Assembly (NCBI RefSeq): GCF_900103805.1
Contig: NZ_FNIB01000011.1
Coordinates: 40,010-104,009, forward strand
Reading direction: 5' to 3'
Source: Cryobacterium flavum
GTDB taxonomy: Bacteria > Actinomycetota > Actinomycetes > Actinomycetales > Microbacteriaceae
DNA: 64,000 nucleotides
Positions 15,857 to 24,617 of the stretch are shown here, one piece after another. The notes under the pieces were generated by a model, which saw nothing but the letters and a program-made list of their open reading frames with translations, was not told the origin of the DNA and searched no databases. Position 1 is the first letter of the stretch, and every line of letters starts with the position of its first letter. Position numbers and translations under genes: made by a program.

Positions 15857-16726
15857 CTAGCGCGTCGCGGAGGTGTTCATAGTCAAAACGTCGGTGCCGT
15901 CCAGGTCGTGCAGGCCCAGCGTCACGTTCACGACACCGAGGGTGCTGAGCGACGAAACGTGGGTGCCGCCACAGGGGATTCGCACGCTCGTGCCCGGCAG
16001 CTCGCAGACCCAGTAGCGGCGATCGGTCAAAAGGTCGCCGTCGCGGTCGATGTGCACCGCGGCTTCCGTTGATGTCCAGTCCAAGAGGGTCGCGTTGATG
16101 GCTGCTTCGAGCTGGGGCAGCGCCTCGGCGAACCCGTCCACGGAGAAACCCTTCTTGCGCAGCGACTTGCCGAGCCGGTAGGTGTCGACCGAGGCGTTCG
16201 GCCCGATCAGCGACTCGTCGATGGCGAGGCCGTCGAAGTCGGGATGGCCCAGGGCGTCGGGGCGCACCTCCTTTTTCCAACGGTCGGCGAGTGCGAGGTT
16301 GAGCGCGAGCGAGGCGAGGTGGCAGCTCGTGTGCCCGGCGCTCGTACTGTCGCGCAGACCCTCGTCGACCTCGACGGTGACGGTGTCGCCGGCCGACAGC
16401 CCGTCCGTCTCGACCACGTGCACGACGACGAAGGCCCAGCCGGGCGTTCCCTTGCCCACCGGAATGTCCTCGCCGATATACAGCGCTGACCCGTCGGTGG
16501 CGCCCACGATGCAGTCTTCGACCGGCCAGAAGGCGGCGCCGTGGTGCAGCAGGGCGAGGTCGGGGCCTTGGTCGGGCCAGCCCGCGTCGACCGGATGCAC
16601 GGGTGTCACGTCGAGCAGAACCGCAAACCCGCCGCCCGGCAGCAGCTCGGAGTGCAGAACGGTCGCCTGGGCGTCGACCGCGCCACCCGGGTAGAGCACA
16701 CGGGTGTCTTCGGTGGGCAGGGTCAT
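15857..16726 (-). CDS. AlaX-type alanyl-tRNA editing domain protein
   Basis: This is a stand-alone metal-dependent hydrolase that clears mischarged tRNA(Ala). The 289 residues show the zinc motifs of the AlaRS editing domain: HxxxH in 'AGHTSCHLASLALN' and CxxxH in 'PCGGTHVSSL'. The N-terminal beta-barrel part precedes them ('LYPGGAVDAQATVLHSE'). The ATG at 16726 has AAAGGA ahead; codons upstream of it do not look like this family. Neighbours are unrelated, so the gene is probably transcribed alone. Confidence 0.85.
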   Translation of the reverse strand: MTLPTEDTRVLYPGGAVDAQATVLHSELLPGGGFAVLLDVTPVHPVDAGWPDQGPDLALLHHGAAFWPVEDCIVGATDGSALYIGEDIPVGKGTPGWAFVVVHVVETDGLSAGDTVTVEVDEGLRDSTSAGHTSCHLASLALNLALADRWKKEVRPDALGHPDFDGLAIDESLIGPNASVDTYRLGKSLRKKGFSVDGFAEALPQLEAAINATLLDWTSTEAAVHIDRDGDLLTDRRYWVCELPGTSVRIPCGGTHVSSLSTLGVVNVTLGLHDLDGTDVLTMNTSATR

Positions 16727-16820
16727 GGCTGGTCCTTTCACTGTGGCAGACGGCGCGTCATCCGAGCGGATGCTACGGCGCAAGCGGGTACATCAACCCA
16801 GCGGATTGAAGTGGTGCGAG

Positions 16821-16857
16821 AAAAAAAGAGGTGCCGCCACGATCGTGGCGGCACCTC
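16821..16857 (-). terminator. Intrinsic terminator of the small basic protein gene
   Basis: GAGGTGCCGCCAC-GATC-GTGGCGGCACCTC is a perfect 30-bp palindrome (16828-16857). On the minus strand it is followed by seven T (16821-16827, A on the plus strand). It lies 16 bp after the stop of the 40-aa gene. Confidence 0.9.
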
Positions 16858-16873
16858 GTGCGCTGGTTGGAAC

Positions 16874-16996
16874 CTAGCTCTTGCGGGCCCGAGAAGCGGT
16901 CTCTTCAGACTTCGCCTTCTTGTCGGCCCTCTTTTCCTTGAGGGACTTGTCGGCAACCTTCTTGGTTGCATCCTTTTTCGGTGATTTGTCAGCCAT
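16874..16996 (-). CDS. Small Lys/Ala-rich basic protein (40 aa)
   Basis: This 40-residue protein runs from 'MADKSPKKDATKK' to 'ETASRARKS' and is dominated by Lys, Ala, Asp and Ser, with no membrane segment or cysteine. I recall similar short basic proteins as common hypothetical genes in Microbacteriaceae; their function is unknown. AAGGAG lies 8 bp before the ATG at 16996. A private strong terminator follows, so this is a real, probably well-expressed gene. Nucleic-acid binding is conceivable from charge alone, but nothing more specific can be said. Confidence 0.8.
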   Translation of the reverse strand: MADKSPKKDATKKVADKSLKEKRADKKAKSEETASRARKS

Positions 16997-17175
16997 TGTG
17001 TACTCCTTCGCGCCGAGCCGTGGGGCCCCGTCACCTTGAGAATACGCGGGTTTAGCGCAAACGGCATCTTGCGGCACGGCTCAGCCGGCCAACCCGCCGG
17101 CAGCCCTGTGCACGACTGCCGGTGTGTCGTATGCTGTCGCTCTACCGAACCGTTTCTCGTCGAAAGGTCACCCTC

Positions 17176-17421
17176 ATGAGCCATAGCGCCACCTACCGTG
17201 CAGTTCTCTTTGGACCGAACCCGATCGCCGCCGGAACCGAAGTGGAGCTGGAATATATCGACGGTGCCTACCAAGACGTCGTGGTGCTCGAGTCGGTCGA
17301 AGATACGGAAACGATCACCCGCACCTACAGGCGCGGTCGGGAGACCGAGGAGCCCATTCCGTACCGGTTCGTCGAAGAAGACGTCGCCGAAGACGACGGA
17401 GAGGCCGACGTTCCCAACTGA
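17176..17421 (+). CDS. Hypothetical acidic protein (81 aa)
   Basis: The 81 residues are unrecognised. They start 'MSHSATYRAVLFGPNPIAAG', include a Thr/Arg-rich middle ('TETITRTYRRGRETEEPIPY') and end in an acidic tail ('VEEDVAEDDGEADVPN'). It looks soluble and beta-rich. The ATG at 17176 has AAAGG upstream. A hairpin at 17430-17458 lies between it and the convergent ThrE gene. No function is assigned. Confidence 0.65.
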   Translation: MSHSATYRAVLFGPNPIAAGTEVELEYIDGAYQDVVVLESVEDTETITRTYRRGRETEEPIPYRFVEEDVAEDDGEADVPN

Positions 17422-17429
17422 CGCGAGTG

Positions 17430-17458
17430 GCGGCATCCGCTTTCACAGCGGATGCCGC
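17430..17458. terminator. Bidirectional hairpin between convergent genes
   Basis: GCGGCATCCGCT-TTCAC-AGCGGATGCCGC is a perfect 12-bp stem with a 5-nt loop, placed midway between the stop codons at 17421 and 17474. There is no T-run. Its arms are the locally abundant GGCATCCG/CGGATGCC word. Confidence 0.7.
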
Positions 17459-17473
17459 ACCCTCGTTCGAAAG

Positions 17474-18820
17474 TTAAATGCGCTTGGTGGAGTCCCGGCC
17501 GAGCCGCACCGGCAGGGCCATGAGCGGTCCGACGAAGCGGCGCTGCAGGCGACGAGCCGGACCCCAGACGATCTGCACAACGTACTGCGACAGAAGAGCG
17601 CCGGCCGCGAGTGCCATGGCAATGCCCGCCGCGGTGAGCAGCGAGAGCAGCCCATTGATGTCGCCCTCCGAGAGCTTCAGCAGTCCGCGAAACAGGGTGA
17701 GCCCGGGAACGAGTGGTACCAGGGCCGTCACCATGATCACGAGCGGGGGAGTGCGCACCATGCGCGCGGCGACCGCGGCGAGCAGGCCGACGCCGAGGGC
17801 GCTCGCCGCTGACCCCCAGACCAGGCCAAATCCGCCGGCCATCGCGGCCACGAACAAAAACTCAGCGAGGGCGCCGAGCACACAAACCACCCAGATCGCC
17901 CGCCACGGCACCTGCACGGCGAGTGCAAACCCAATAACGATTACCACGGCAGCCACCAGCAGCACCGGCAGAACGGCCAGGGTCACGATCGGGTTTGATT
18001 CGATCTCGAGAACCAGGCCGAACCGCGCCAAAAAAAGCGCCGAACCGGACACCCCGGTGACCAGGCCGGCCGTGATCAGCAGCGCCTCGACCAACCGGGC
18101 GGTGCCGGTGAGGTAGAACCCCGACAGTGTGTCGTGCACGGCGCCGAAGGTGGTGACGCCGGCCAGGAGCATGATGATGGTGGCGACGACCACGAGCGAG
18201 GGGCTCGCGGTGGGGTCGATCACGCCCACGATCGCGGCGACGATCGGGCCGACCGCACCGCCGACCACGGTCTGGTAGAACAGCGGAACTTGCCGGTGGT
18301 CGAGCACCGAAGTGATCCAATCGATGATCCAGGTGGCGATGAACGCGGCGATGATCACCGTCGGCCCACCGCCGATCAGCACGGCAGCGCCCGCACCGAC
18401 CAGGCTCCAGCCGATGCGGCGCCACTGTTTGGGCACCTGCGGCTTCGAGCTGACGATGGTCGCCAGAATCTTGCGCGCCTCGGCCACCTCGATCGGCTTC
18501 TCGATGATGTCCGCGATCAGCTCCGAGGTGGCGGTGAGCTTGGAGTAGTCGAGGGTTCGGTATTTCACGTTGCGGCTGCGGGTGATCGACTCGTGCGTCG
18601 CCGGGTCTTCCTGCGTGAGCGTGATGATGGTGTGCGTGATGTTCGCGTCGGTGCCCTTGAGCCCGTAGGCACGGGTGAGCGCGATCATCGCGGCGGTCGC
18701 GTCTTCGGCACCGGCTCCGGCGGTGAAGATAACTTCCGCGAGTCGCATGGTGAGGTCGAGAACGGCCCGGGTATAGCCGGAGTGGTCGAGGGTGATGGCG
18801 GTGGTCTTGCTGAAGGTCAT
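17474..18820 (-). CDS. Threonine/serine exporter, ThrE family
   Basis: This inner-membrane exporter has 448 residues. The N-terminal soluble DUF1212 domain (about 1-130) has 'EVIFTAGAGAEDATAAM' and is followed by about ten hydrophobic helices of the ThrE_1/ThrE_2 domains ('DTLSGFYLTGTARLVEALL', 'ALVPLVPGLTLFRGLL'). The family exports threonine and serine in Corynebacterium. The ATG at 18820 overlaps the upstream acyl-CoA dehydrogenase stop by 4 bp (ATGA), so the two are co-translated. The metabolic link between them is unclear. Confidence 0.88.
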   Translation of the reverse strand: MTFSKTTAITLDHSGYTRAVLDLTMRLAEVIFTAGAGAEDATAAMIALTRAYGLKGTDANITHTIITLTQEDPATHESITRSRNVKYRTLDYSKLTATSELIADIIEKPIEVAEARKILATIVSSKPQVPKQWRRIGWSLVGAGAAVLIGGGPTVIIAAFIATWIIDWITSVLDHRQVPLFYQTVVGGAVGPIVAAIVGVIDPTASPSLVVVATIIMLLAGVTTFGAVHDTLSGFYLTGTARLVEALLITAGLVTGVSGSALFLARFGLVLEIESNPIVTLAVLPVLLVAAVVIVIGFALAVQVPWRAIWVVCVLGALAEFLFVAAMAGGFGLVWGSAASALGVGLLAAVAARMVRTPPLVIMVTALVPLVPGLTLFRGLLKLSEGDINGLLSLLTAAGIAMALAAGALLSQYVVQIVWGPARRLQRRFVGPLMALPVRLGRDSTKRI

Positions 18821-20040
18821 GGGGTGCGCAGATCGATCGGGCCGAGAACGGATGCTGCGGCGGTGGCGTGCGCGGAATCCGCGTCGGAGGGGTGGAAGAA
18901 ACCGGCGAGCACGTCGCGGTAGAGCCGGGAGAGTTCGGAGGTCGTGTTGTAGGCCTGGCCGCCGGCGACTTGCACGGCGGTGTCCACGACGAACTTGGCG
19001 TTCTGTGTGGCCCGGTATTTGAGCCCGGACAGCTGCGCGAACCAGGCCGGTCCGACCGTGAACGAAAGCTCGTCGACCGCGCGGGCGAGGGCGTCGATTT
19101 GCGGGTAGATGCCGTCCATCGCGATGACGAGGTCGCCGACCCGCCATCGGGCCACCGGATCCTGCGCATGCGTGCGCCCGTCGTTCTTCAGCGAGGTGCG
19201 CCGGTGCGCTCCCGCGACGGCGAGCTCCAGCGCGCGCCGGCCGATTCCGGTGTAGACCGCGGAGAGCAGAATCTCGAAGTTGGCGAAGATTCCGGCCACG
19301 AGCGGGTCGCCGTTCGGACCGACCGGCAAGCGTCGCACGACCCGGTCGGGGCGGGCGAGAGCGCCGTCGAGCACGGTGCTCTCGCTCTGGCTGGCGCGCA
19401 TGCCGAGGGTGTTCCAGTCATCTTTGGAGCGGATGCCGGCATCCGCTTTCTCGAGAAACGCCCAGACGATCGCGGGGTCTGACGGGTCGGTCGAGTCGAG
19501 TCCGAGGGTGCCGAGCCGGGTCCAGGCGGGGGACAGCGACGTGAAAACCTTGGTGCCGGTGAACCGGTAGCCGCCTTCTGGCGTAGGGCGGGCGTCCGTT
19601 TGGGAGCCGAACAGAACCAGGTCGTTGCCGGGTTCGCTCACGCCGAAGCCGAAGATTTCGCCTCGGCCGGCCTCGTCGAGCAGAAAGTCGAGCGAGCGGT
19701 CGCCCTGGGCGTGCAGGCCGCGGGCGACGCCGGTCCAGACCAGGTGCATGTTCACGGCGAGGGCGGTGGCCGGGGCGTGCGCGGCCAGTCGGGTCTGCTC
19801 GCGCATGATCTGCTGCAGGGTGAGTCCGAGTCCGCCGAACTCTATCGGCACCAGGGCGCGCAGGTAGCCAGCGGCGACGAGCGCTTCGAGGTCTTCGGTG
19901 AAGAACGCGTTGGCCTGGTCATACCCGGCAGCCCGCGAGCGGATGCCCGCCAGCAGCTCGGCGGACAGCAGCGATTCGTCGCTGGAGGGTACAAAAACGG
20001 GCGCCGCGGGCAGGGCTATAGCAGGGAGAAACTTGGTCAC
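18817..20040 (-). CDS. Acyl-CoA dehydrogenase-fold flavoprotein
   Basis: The 407 residues of the acyl-CoA dehydrogenase superfamily show 'VPIEFGGLGLTLQQIMRE' (N-terminal helical domain), 'FGFGVSEPGNDL' (flavin loop), 'FTGTKVFTSLSPAWTRLGT', and a C-terminal four-helix domain with 'VQVAGGQAYNTTSELSRLYRDV' and 'FHPSDADSAH'. The usual catalytic Glu is not evident at the C-terminus. It may therefore be a DszC/SfnB-like flavin monooxygenase relative rather than a true beta-oxidation enzyme. Start is GTG at 20040 with a leaderless-type -10 element; it is co-translated with the ThrE gene. Confidence 0.78.
   Translation of the reverse strand: MTKFLPAIALPAAPVFVPSSDESLLSAELLAGIRSRAAGYDQANAFFTEDLEALVAAGYLRALVPIEFGGLGLTLQQIMREQTRLAAHAPATALAVNMHLVWTGVARGLHAQGDRSLDFLLDEAGRGEIFGFGVSEPGNDLVLFGSQTDARPTPEGGYRFTGTKVFTSLSPAWTRLGTLGLDSTDPSDPAIVWAFLEKADAGIRSKDDWNTLGMRASQSESTVLDGALARPDRVVRRLPVGPNGDPLVAGIFANFEILLSAVYTGIGRRALELAVAGAHRRTSLKNDGRTHAQDPVARWRVGDLVIAMDGIYPQIDALARAVDELSFTVGPAWFAQLSGLKYRATQNAKFVVDTAVQVAGGQAYNTTSELSRLYRDVLAGFFHPSDADSAHATAAASVLGPIDLRTP
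19428..19447. repeat. Perfect 20-bp palindrome of the CGGATGCC word
   Basis: AGCGGATGCCGGCATCCGCT is fully self-complementary and lies inside the acyl-CoA dehydrogenase gene. It is two head-to-head copies of the word that recurs across the window. Confidence 0.85.
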
Positions 20041-20047
20041 ACAGACA

Positions 20048-20053
20048 AGCCTA
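20048..20053 (-). promoter_or_regulatory. Leaderless-type -10 element for the 18817-20040 gene
   Basis: On the minus strand TAGGCT is followed by exactly 7 nt and then the GTG start, with no ribosome-binding site. The T-A-G also serves as the stop codon of the upstream DUF4349 gene. Confidence 0.55.
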
Positions 20054-20911
20054 TGCAGCCTTGCGGCGCCGCGCGAACATGCGCACGATCAGAAGCACAA
20101 TTGTCCCCACAATCGCCAGCAGGACCAGCCAAGGCAAGGCAACTCCGAGGCCCACCAACAGGCCGCCGAGGGCGGTCACGAGGGCGGTCCAGCCGGCGAT
20201 GATTCCGCTCCAGAAGGTGTCGGGACCGCTCGCGGCGACGGTGCCCTCCGCGACCAGTTCGAGCTGCACGGTGGAGTAGTCGATCTGGTCGGCGAGGTAG
20301 TCGCGCTGGGACTGCAGGCTTTCCAGCTCGCCCTGGCGACTCGACAGGGCACTTTCGATGCTGATCAGGTCGGCCGTGGTGGTGGCCGACGCCATCAGCG
20401 CCAGCAGCCGGTCGACCGAGGTGGTCAGCGCGGTGATGCGGGCGTCGAGGTCCTGGCTCTGCTGGGTCACGTCCTGCGCGGTGAGCGTGACGAAGTTGAG
20501 GGTGCCGAGCTTTTTCAGCTCGGCCAGGGTGCGGTCGAGTTCGTCGGACGGAATGCGCAGGGTCAGGTTGGCGCTGGCCGGCTGCACGTCGGTGGCCGGG
20601 TTTTCGCTGCGGCTGTCGACCCGGCCGCCGGCCTGTTCCGTGATCGTGACGGCCGATTCGCTCGCTTTCACCGGGTCGGTGGCGGTGATCGAGAGGGATC
20701 CGGTGGTGATGACATCGCGGCTGGAGGTGTTCACGTCGCCGGTGGTGCCGGTGACGGAGGCCTTATCGCCCGCGGCAGGAGCTACGCCGCCGGAGACGCT
20801 TTCCGACGAATTTCCCGAATCGCTGCTCACCGAGCTGCCGCTGTTCGTCGTGCATCCCGCCAGCAAAACGGCCGCCAGAAAAACCGCGATCACACCCCAA
20901 GTTCGTCTCAT
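20051..20911 (-). CDS. DUF4349 lipoprotein with C-terminal membrane helix
   Basis: The 286 residues open with a lipoprotein signal ('VFLAAVLLAGC', lipobox Cys near 20) and a Ser/Gly-rich spacer. The extracellular DUF4349 region follows ('ITTGSLSITATDP', 'RVDSRSENP', 'LTLRIPSDELDRTLAELKKLG', 'QSQDLDARI'), including a predicted coiled coil around 'LLALMASATTTADLISIESAL' and 'LESLQSQRDYLADQI'. A membrane helix near 250-275 and a basic tail 'RMFARRRKAA' end it. Function is unknown; the family is associated with the cell envelope. Confidence 0.88.
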   Translation of the reverse strand: MRRTWGVIAVFLAAVLLAGCTTNSGSSVSSDSGNSSESVSGGVAPAAGDKASVTGTTGDVNTSSRDVITTGSLSITATDPVKASESAVTITEQAGGRVDSRSENPATDVQPASANLTLRIPSDELDRTLAELKKLGTLNFVTLTAQDVTQQSQDLDARITALTTSVDRLLALMASATTTADLISIESALSSRQGELESLQSQRDYLADQIDYSTVQLELVAEGTVAASGPDTFWSGIIAGWTALVTALGGLLVGLGVALPWLVLLAIVGTIVLLIVRMFARRRKAA

Positions 20912-21052
20912 GTCTCACTGTATTGGCGCGCCGACGCCCGGGACTGGAGGCAGTCTGGGAGTCGGATCACAATTGGGACTCGATGTCTGTCCCCCGAAGT
21001 AAGGTCGTGGGGTCGGCGGTTCAGCCCGACTCGCAACGACCAGGAGGACGAC

Positions 21053-21274
21053 ATGGGATTCATTGACGATGCCAAGGATGCACTCGACGCCACCGGCAAG
21101 AAGATCGGCCGGGCTGTGGATGACGCCAAGGACCGCGTCGAAGACAAGGCCGATGAGGTCAAAGCCGACGCCAAGGTGAAGAAGGCGGAGGGCGACGTGA
21201 AGCACGCCGAGGCCGAGCGGGGCGTCACCGAGGCCAAGAATGACTTCAAAGCCACGCTGCGCGACGATAATTAG
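21053..21274 (+). CDS. Small charged helical stress-type protein (73 aa)
   Basis: The 73 residues are rich in Asp, Lys, Ala and Val with repeating 'DDAKDxxD / KADxVKADAK' segments, predicted as amphipathic helix. This resembles CsbD-like or LEA-like hydrophilic stress proteins but matches neither signature clearly. A very strong AGGAGG lies 5 bp before the ATG at 21053. It ends 2 bp before the alpha/beta hydrolase start, so the two are likely one transcript. Confidence 0.8.
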   Translation: MGFIDDAKDALDATGKKIGRAVDDAKDRVEDKADEVKADAKVKKAEGDVKHAEAERGVTEAKNDFKATLRDDN

Positions 21275-21276
21275 AT

Positions 21277-22116
21277 ATGACCTGGTGGGCGGAGCGGATG
21301 CGCAGAGCGCGTCGGCCCCGCCCGCCGCTCTTGCACGTCGCAACGGATGCCGGCAGCGGCCCGGTCGTCATTCTCGTGCACGGCATCGCGTCGTCGTCGG
21401 TCACCTTCTACGAGGTGATCCCGATGCTGACGCCGAATCACCGGGTGATCGCCGTCGACATTCTGGGCTTCGGCCAGTCGCCCGCGCCAGACGGGTGTGA
21501 GTACCGGCTGGAGGATCATGTCGGGGCCTTGGCCGCGACCATCCGCTCGCTGAAGCTGAAGGAACCATTCGTTCTGGTCGGGCATTCGCTTGGCAGCCTG
21601 ATCAGTACCCGGTATGCGGCCATGGAACGGCACGGTCGGTTCTGGGCAGCGTGGCGCCGGCTGACCGCCCGCGGACCGGTCTCCCGCTTGCTGCTGGTGG
21701 GACCGCCGGTGTATCTGTCGCCGAGTGATATCGGGGATCCGCGGGTGCGGGCCCGGGTGAGCGCCTACCTGCGTGCCTACGATTTTCTGCGCGCCAACAA
21801 GGAGTTCACACTCGCCAACGCCGCGATCATGTCGCGCCTGCTGCCCAAGGGCATCTTCGAGCTGACCGAGAAAACCTGGACGCCGTTCATCAAATCGATG
21901 GAGCACTGCATCGAATCGCAGACCGTGGTGAGCGACATCGCGAGCCTCACTGTGCCGGTCGATGTGATCTATGGGGCGCTCGACGCGTTCATCGCGCAGG
22001 GCAGCATGACCGTGATCGAGCGGATGCGCCACGTCACCATGCACCGCGTGGAGGCCAACGACCACATCATTCGGAAGCGCCTTGCCCGGGTGCTGGTGAA
22101 GGTGATCGACGGCTAG
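21277..22116 (+). CDS. Alpha/beta hydrolase
   Basis: This serine hydrolase has 279 residues: oxyanion 'VHGIASSS', nucleophile elbow 'GHSLGS' (Ser near 107), an acid near 'YGALDAFI' and a terminal His near '[10 protein letters not shown]'. The basic N-terminus ('[11 protein letters not shown]') is not a signal peptide. The substrate is unknown. Its final 4 bases overlap the end of the convergent SDR gene. Confidence 0.82.
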   Translation: MTWWAERMRRARRPRPPLLHVATDAGSGPVVILVHGIASSSVTFYEVIPMLTPNHRVIAVDILGFGQSPAPDGCEYRLEDHVGALAATIRSLKLKEPFVLVGHSLGSLISTRYAAMERHGRFWAAWRRLTARGPVSRLLLVGPPVYLSPSDIGDPRVRARVSAYLRAYDFLRANKEFTLANAAIMSRLLPKGIFELTEKTWTPFIKSMEHCIESQTVVSDIASLTVPVDVIYGALDAFIAQGSMTVIERMRHVTMHRVEANDHIIRKRLARVLVKVIDG

Positions 22117-23069
22117 ACGGCCGGGAAGGTGACCCCGGTGAGCTCCTCGGAGAGCGACCAGAGGCGGCGGGCATCCGCTTCATCGAGGGAGCGCGGGGGC
22201 AGCTTGGCCGGCGCGGGGCTGCCGGTGAGTTCGCCGAATCCGCCGGGGCCGTAGTAGCCGCCGCCGGCCGCGGCCGGGCTCGTCGCCGCGTAGAGTGCGG
22301 GCAGGATGCCCTGGTCGATCTGCTGCCACATCCAGCCGATGCGGTGGCTGGCTTCGTTCACGGCGAGGAAGACCTTCGCCGACGCGCCGTTGTGCGTGGG
22401 CCCGGTGATCTGCAGGTTCGTGACGGTCGCGCCGGGGTGCGCGGCGACGCTGCGTACTCCCCAGCCCCCGACAATGCTGCGCCGGTTGAGTTCGCGCGCG
22501 AACATGAGCGTCGCCAGTTTGGAGAGAGCGTAGGCGCGGTGCGGGCGGTAGCGCAGGCTCTGCAGGTCGGTGAAGTCGAGGCGGCCGGTGCGGGCGATCA
22601 GGCTTGAGAGGCTCACGACCCGGCTGGTTCCGGCGGCGCGCAGCAGCGGAAGCAGGTGGGCGGTGAGCGCGAAGTGGCCAAGGTGGTTGGTGCCGAACTG
22701 CAGCTCGAACCCGTCTTCGGTCTCGTCGCGCACGGGCGGCATCATGAGGCCGGCGTTGTTGAGCAGGATGTCGATCGGGCGGCCCTCCTTAGTGAGTTCC
22801 TCGCCGAATCCGGCGACGCTTGACAGCGACGCGAGGTCGAGGTGACGGATGCTGAGGGTCGCGTCGGGGTTCTCCTCCTTTATCCGTTTGATGGCCTCGC
22901 TGCCCTTCTCCTCGTTGCGCACGGCGAGGATGACCTCGGCGCCCGCCCGGGCGAGGCGGCCGGTGAGTCCGAACCCGAGTCCGCTGTTGGCGCCGGTGAC
23001 GACGGCGAGCTTGCCGCGCAGGTCGGGAACCTGGATATCGGGGAGGGTCTTGGTGCTGGTCTTCGTCAT
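22113..23069 (-). CDS. Short-chain dehydrogenase/reductase
   Basis: This NAD(P)-dependent oxidoreductase has 318 residues and resembles the retinol-dehydrogenase/protochlorophyllide-reductase-like branch of the SDR family. It shows the nucleotide motif '[12 protein letters not shown]', 'LLNNAGLM', '[11 protein letters not shown]' and the catalytic YxxxK in '[11 protein letters not shown]'. ATG at 23069 ('[11 protein letters not shown]') with GGGAG upstream is preferred over the longer open frame. The substrate is unknown. Transcribed convergently with the hydrolase. Confidence 0.87.
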   Translation of the reverse strand: MTKTSTKTLPDIQVPDLRGKLAVVTGANSGLGFGLTGRLARAGAEVILAVRNEEKGSEAIKRIKEENPDATLSIRHLDLASLSSVAGFGEELTKEGRPIDILLNNAGLMMPPVRDETEDGFELQFGTNHLGHFALTAHLLPLLRAAGTSRVVSLSSLIARTGRLDFTDLQSLRYRPHRAYALSKLATLMFARELNRRSIVGGWGVRSVAAHPGATVTNLQITGPTHNGASAKVFLAVNEASHRIGWMWQQIDQGILPALYAATSPAAAGGGYYGPGGFGELTGSPAPAKLPPRSLDEADARRLWSLSEELTGVTFPAV

Positions 23070-23474
23070 GAGGCTCCCGTTGTCGTGGTGCTCTATTGAA
23101 CCCGTTCGGGCGGGGGAAGTCACGCGGCTGCCGGTGTGCCGGGCACATTCACGGGTGCGCACTGGCCGGTCTGCGACTGCTCTGCGGCTGCTCCGCGGCT
23201 GCGATTTCGCTCCAAGACAATGCCCCAACTCCCGCGCATTGGCGCAGCCCCCGCGAATCAGCGCACCTCCCGCGCAGCGTGGCACCACCTCACCGTGCCA
23301 CGTCCCGCCTGACCCACCTGCTCGCACCCTCGCTGAGCTTGCCCCGCTGCTCGCCTGACCCCTCACTCTCGGGGACGGGGCCCAGGCCCCGTCCCCGGGC
23401 CCAGTTTACAAACTGGGCCCAAGGCCCGGGCCCGGGCCCCGTCCGTCTTGCCGGCGCCCTGCAGGCCGGAGCGC
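23070..23474. other. 405-bp non-coding gap containing GGGCCC repeat copy A
   Basis: No plausible gene. The first part is the SDR upstream region. The middle (about 23215-23290) has short irregular repeats of CGCGCA/CCCGCG. The end holds the multi-hairpin repeat at 23371-23444, just after the nucleoside hydrolase stop. Confidence 0.6.
23371..23444. repeat. GGGCCC multi-hairpin repeat, copy A (short form)
   Basis: Hairpin 1 is GGGGACGGGGCC-CA-GGCCCCGTCCCC (23371-23396). Hairpin 2 has arms GGGCCCAGTTT / AAACTGGGCCC (23397-23420). The right end GGCCCGGGCCCGGGCCCCGTCC (here split over 23423-23444) pairs back to the left end. Copies B-E have the same plan. Confidence 0.85.
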
Positions 23475-24425
23475 TCAGCCCTGCGGCGGGTCGCCGATGC
23501 GTTCGAGGGCGTCGACGATGAGCGCCCAAAACTTCTCGTGGTCCAGGTCGACGGCCACCTGGGTGGTGCAATCCGATGGGGCCGGCGCGCGAAAGTCCGC
23601 TACGGTCATGCCGAGGGTGAGGGTTCCGGCCAGTTCCACGTCGAGCGGAGCCTTCCGCACGGTGATCACACTCGGATCGATCACGTAGGCGACCGCGCAC
23701 GGGTCGTGCACCGGTGGAAAGTCGAAACCCTGTGCATCCTTGTAGGTCTCGGCGAAGAAGGCCAGCAGATCGCCGACGAACCGGGCCGGCGCCGTGCCGA
23801 CGGCCGCGATGCGGGCGACGATATCGGGGGTGGCGAGAGCCTGGTGGGTCAGATCGAGCCCGATCATGGTCAACGGCCACTTCTCGTTGAAGACGATGTG
23901 GGCGGCTTCGGGATCGATGACGATGTTGAACTCGGCCGTGGCCGACCAGTTGCCCACGTGGTAACCGCCGCCCATCAGCACGACCTGTTTGACCCGCTCG
24001 ACGATGCGCGGCTCCTTGCGGGCGGCGAGGGCGATGTTGGTCAGCGCGCCGGTCGGCACGAGGGTGATCTCACCCGGCTCGTGCGCCATGATCGTGTCGA
24101 TGATGAGGTCGACGGCGTGCCGGCCGTCGAGCTCGAGCGTGGGTTCGGGCAGCACCGGGCCGTCGAGGCCGGACTCGCCGTGAATCGACGGCGCCGTCTC
24201 AATCTGCCGAACCAGTGGGCGCGGGCATCCGGCGGCAAATGGCACCCCGGTGATGCCGGCCACGCGGGCGACCGAGAGAGCGTTGCGGGTGACCTTGGCG
24301 AGGGTCTGGTTGCCCATCACGGTGGTCACGGCGACGAGGTCGATGTTCGGATTGCCGTGCGCGAGCAGCAACGCGATCGCATCGTCGTGGCCGGGGTCGC
24401 AGTCGAGGATGATTTTGGTGGGCAC
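23475..24425 (-). CDS. Inosine/uridine-preferring nucleoside hydrolase family protein
   Basis: This Ca-dependent N-glycosidase releases ribose from nucleosides. The 316 residues start with the metal-binding 'ILDCDPGHDDAIALLLA' and contain 'VTTVMGNQTLAKVTRNAL', 'LVPTGALTNIALA', 'VLMGGGYHVGNWSATAEFNI' and the C-terminal 'PVHDPCAVAYVIDP' with the fourth Asp ligand. It starts with GTG at 24425, divergently from adenosine deaminase across 192 bp. Together with add and punA it points to purine salvage. Confidence 0.92.
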   Translation of the reverse strand: MPTKIILDCDPGHDDAIALLLAHGNPNIDLVAVTTVMGNQTLAKVTRNALSVARVAGITGVPFAAGCPRPLVRQIETAPSIHGESGLDGPVLPEPTLELDGRHAVDLIIDTIMAHEPGEITLVPTGALTNIALAARKEPRIVERVKQVVLMGGGYHVGNWSATAEFNIVIDPEAAHIVFNEKWPLTMIGLDLTHQALATPDIVARIAAVGTAPARFVGDLLAFFAETYKDAQGFDFPPVHDPCAVAYVIDPSVITVRKAPLDVELAGTLTLGMTVADFRAPAPSDCTTQVAVDLDHEKFWALIVDALERIGDPPQG

Positions 24426-24617
24426 AGCTCAGGGTACGTGGTCGTGCGCTTTCCGGGCCCGGTGCAGTCTGCAAGACGCAGCGAGGACGGGCGACCAAAG
24501 CGACGGGAGGCGCGGCATCCGCTCACCGCATTTCTGATGGTCCGTCCAGAGCGCCTCCGATAAGCTGGGCGCGCGGTTGTAGTTCACATCCGCCCCCGTA
24601 CCGAGGAGCTTGTTCGT

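Noticed and set aside
15582..15860. Small plus-strand ORFs in the acyl-CoA dehydrogenase to alaX gap
   Set aside because: They are built from hairpin-repeat sequence and lack ribosome-binding sites.
14297..20040. Beta-oxidation operon
   Set aside because: The two acyl-CoA dehydrogenase-like genes are separated by unrelated genes and no thiolase, hydratase or ETF gene accompanies them.
23096..23521. Plus-strand coding frame in the gap before the nucleoside hydrolase
   Set aside because: It runs through the palindromic repeat and the hydrolase 3' end; composition is Pro/Arg-rich, with no homology-like motif.
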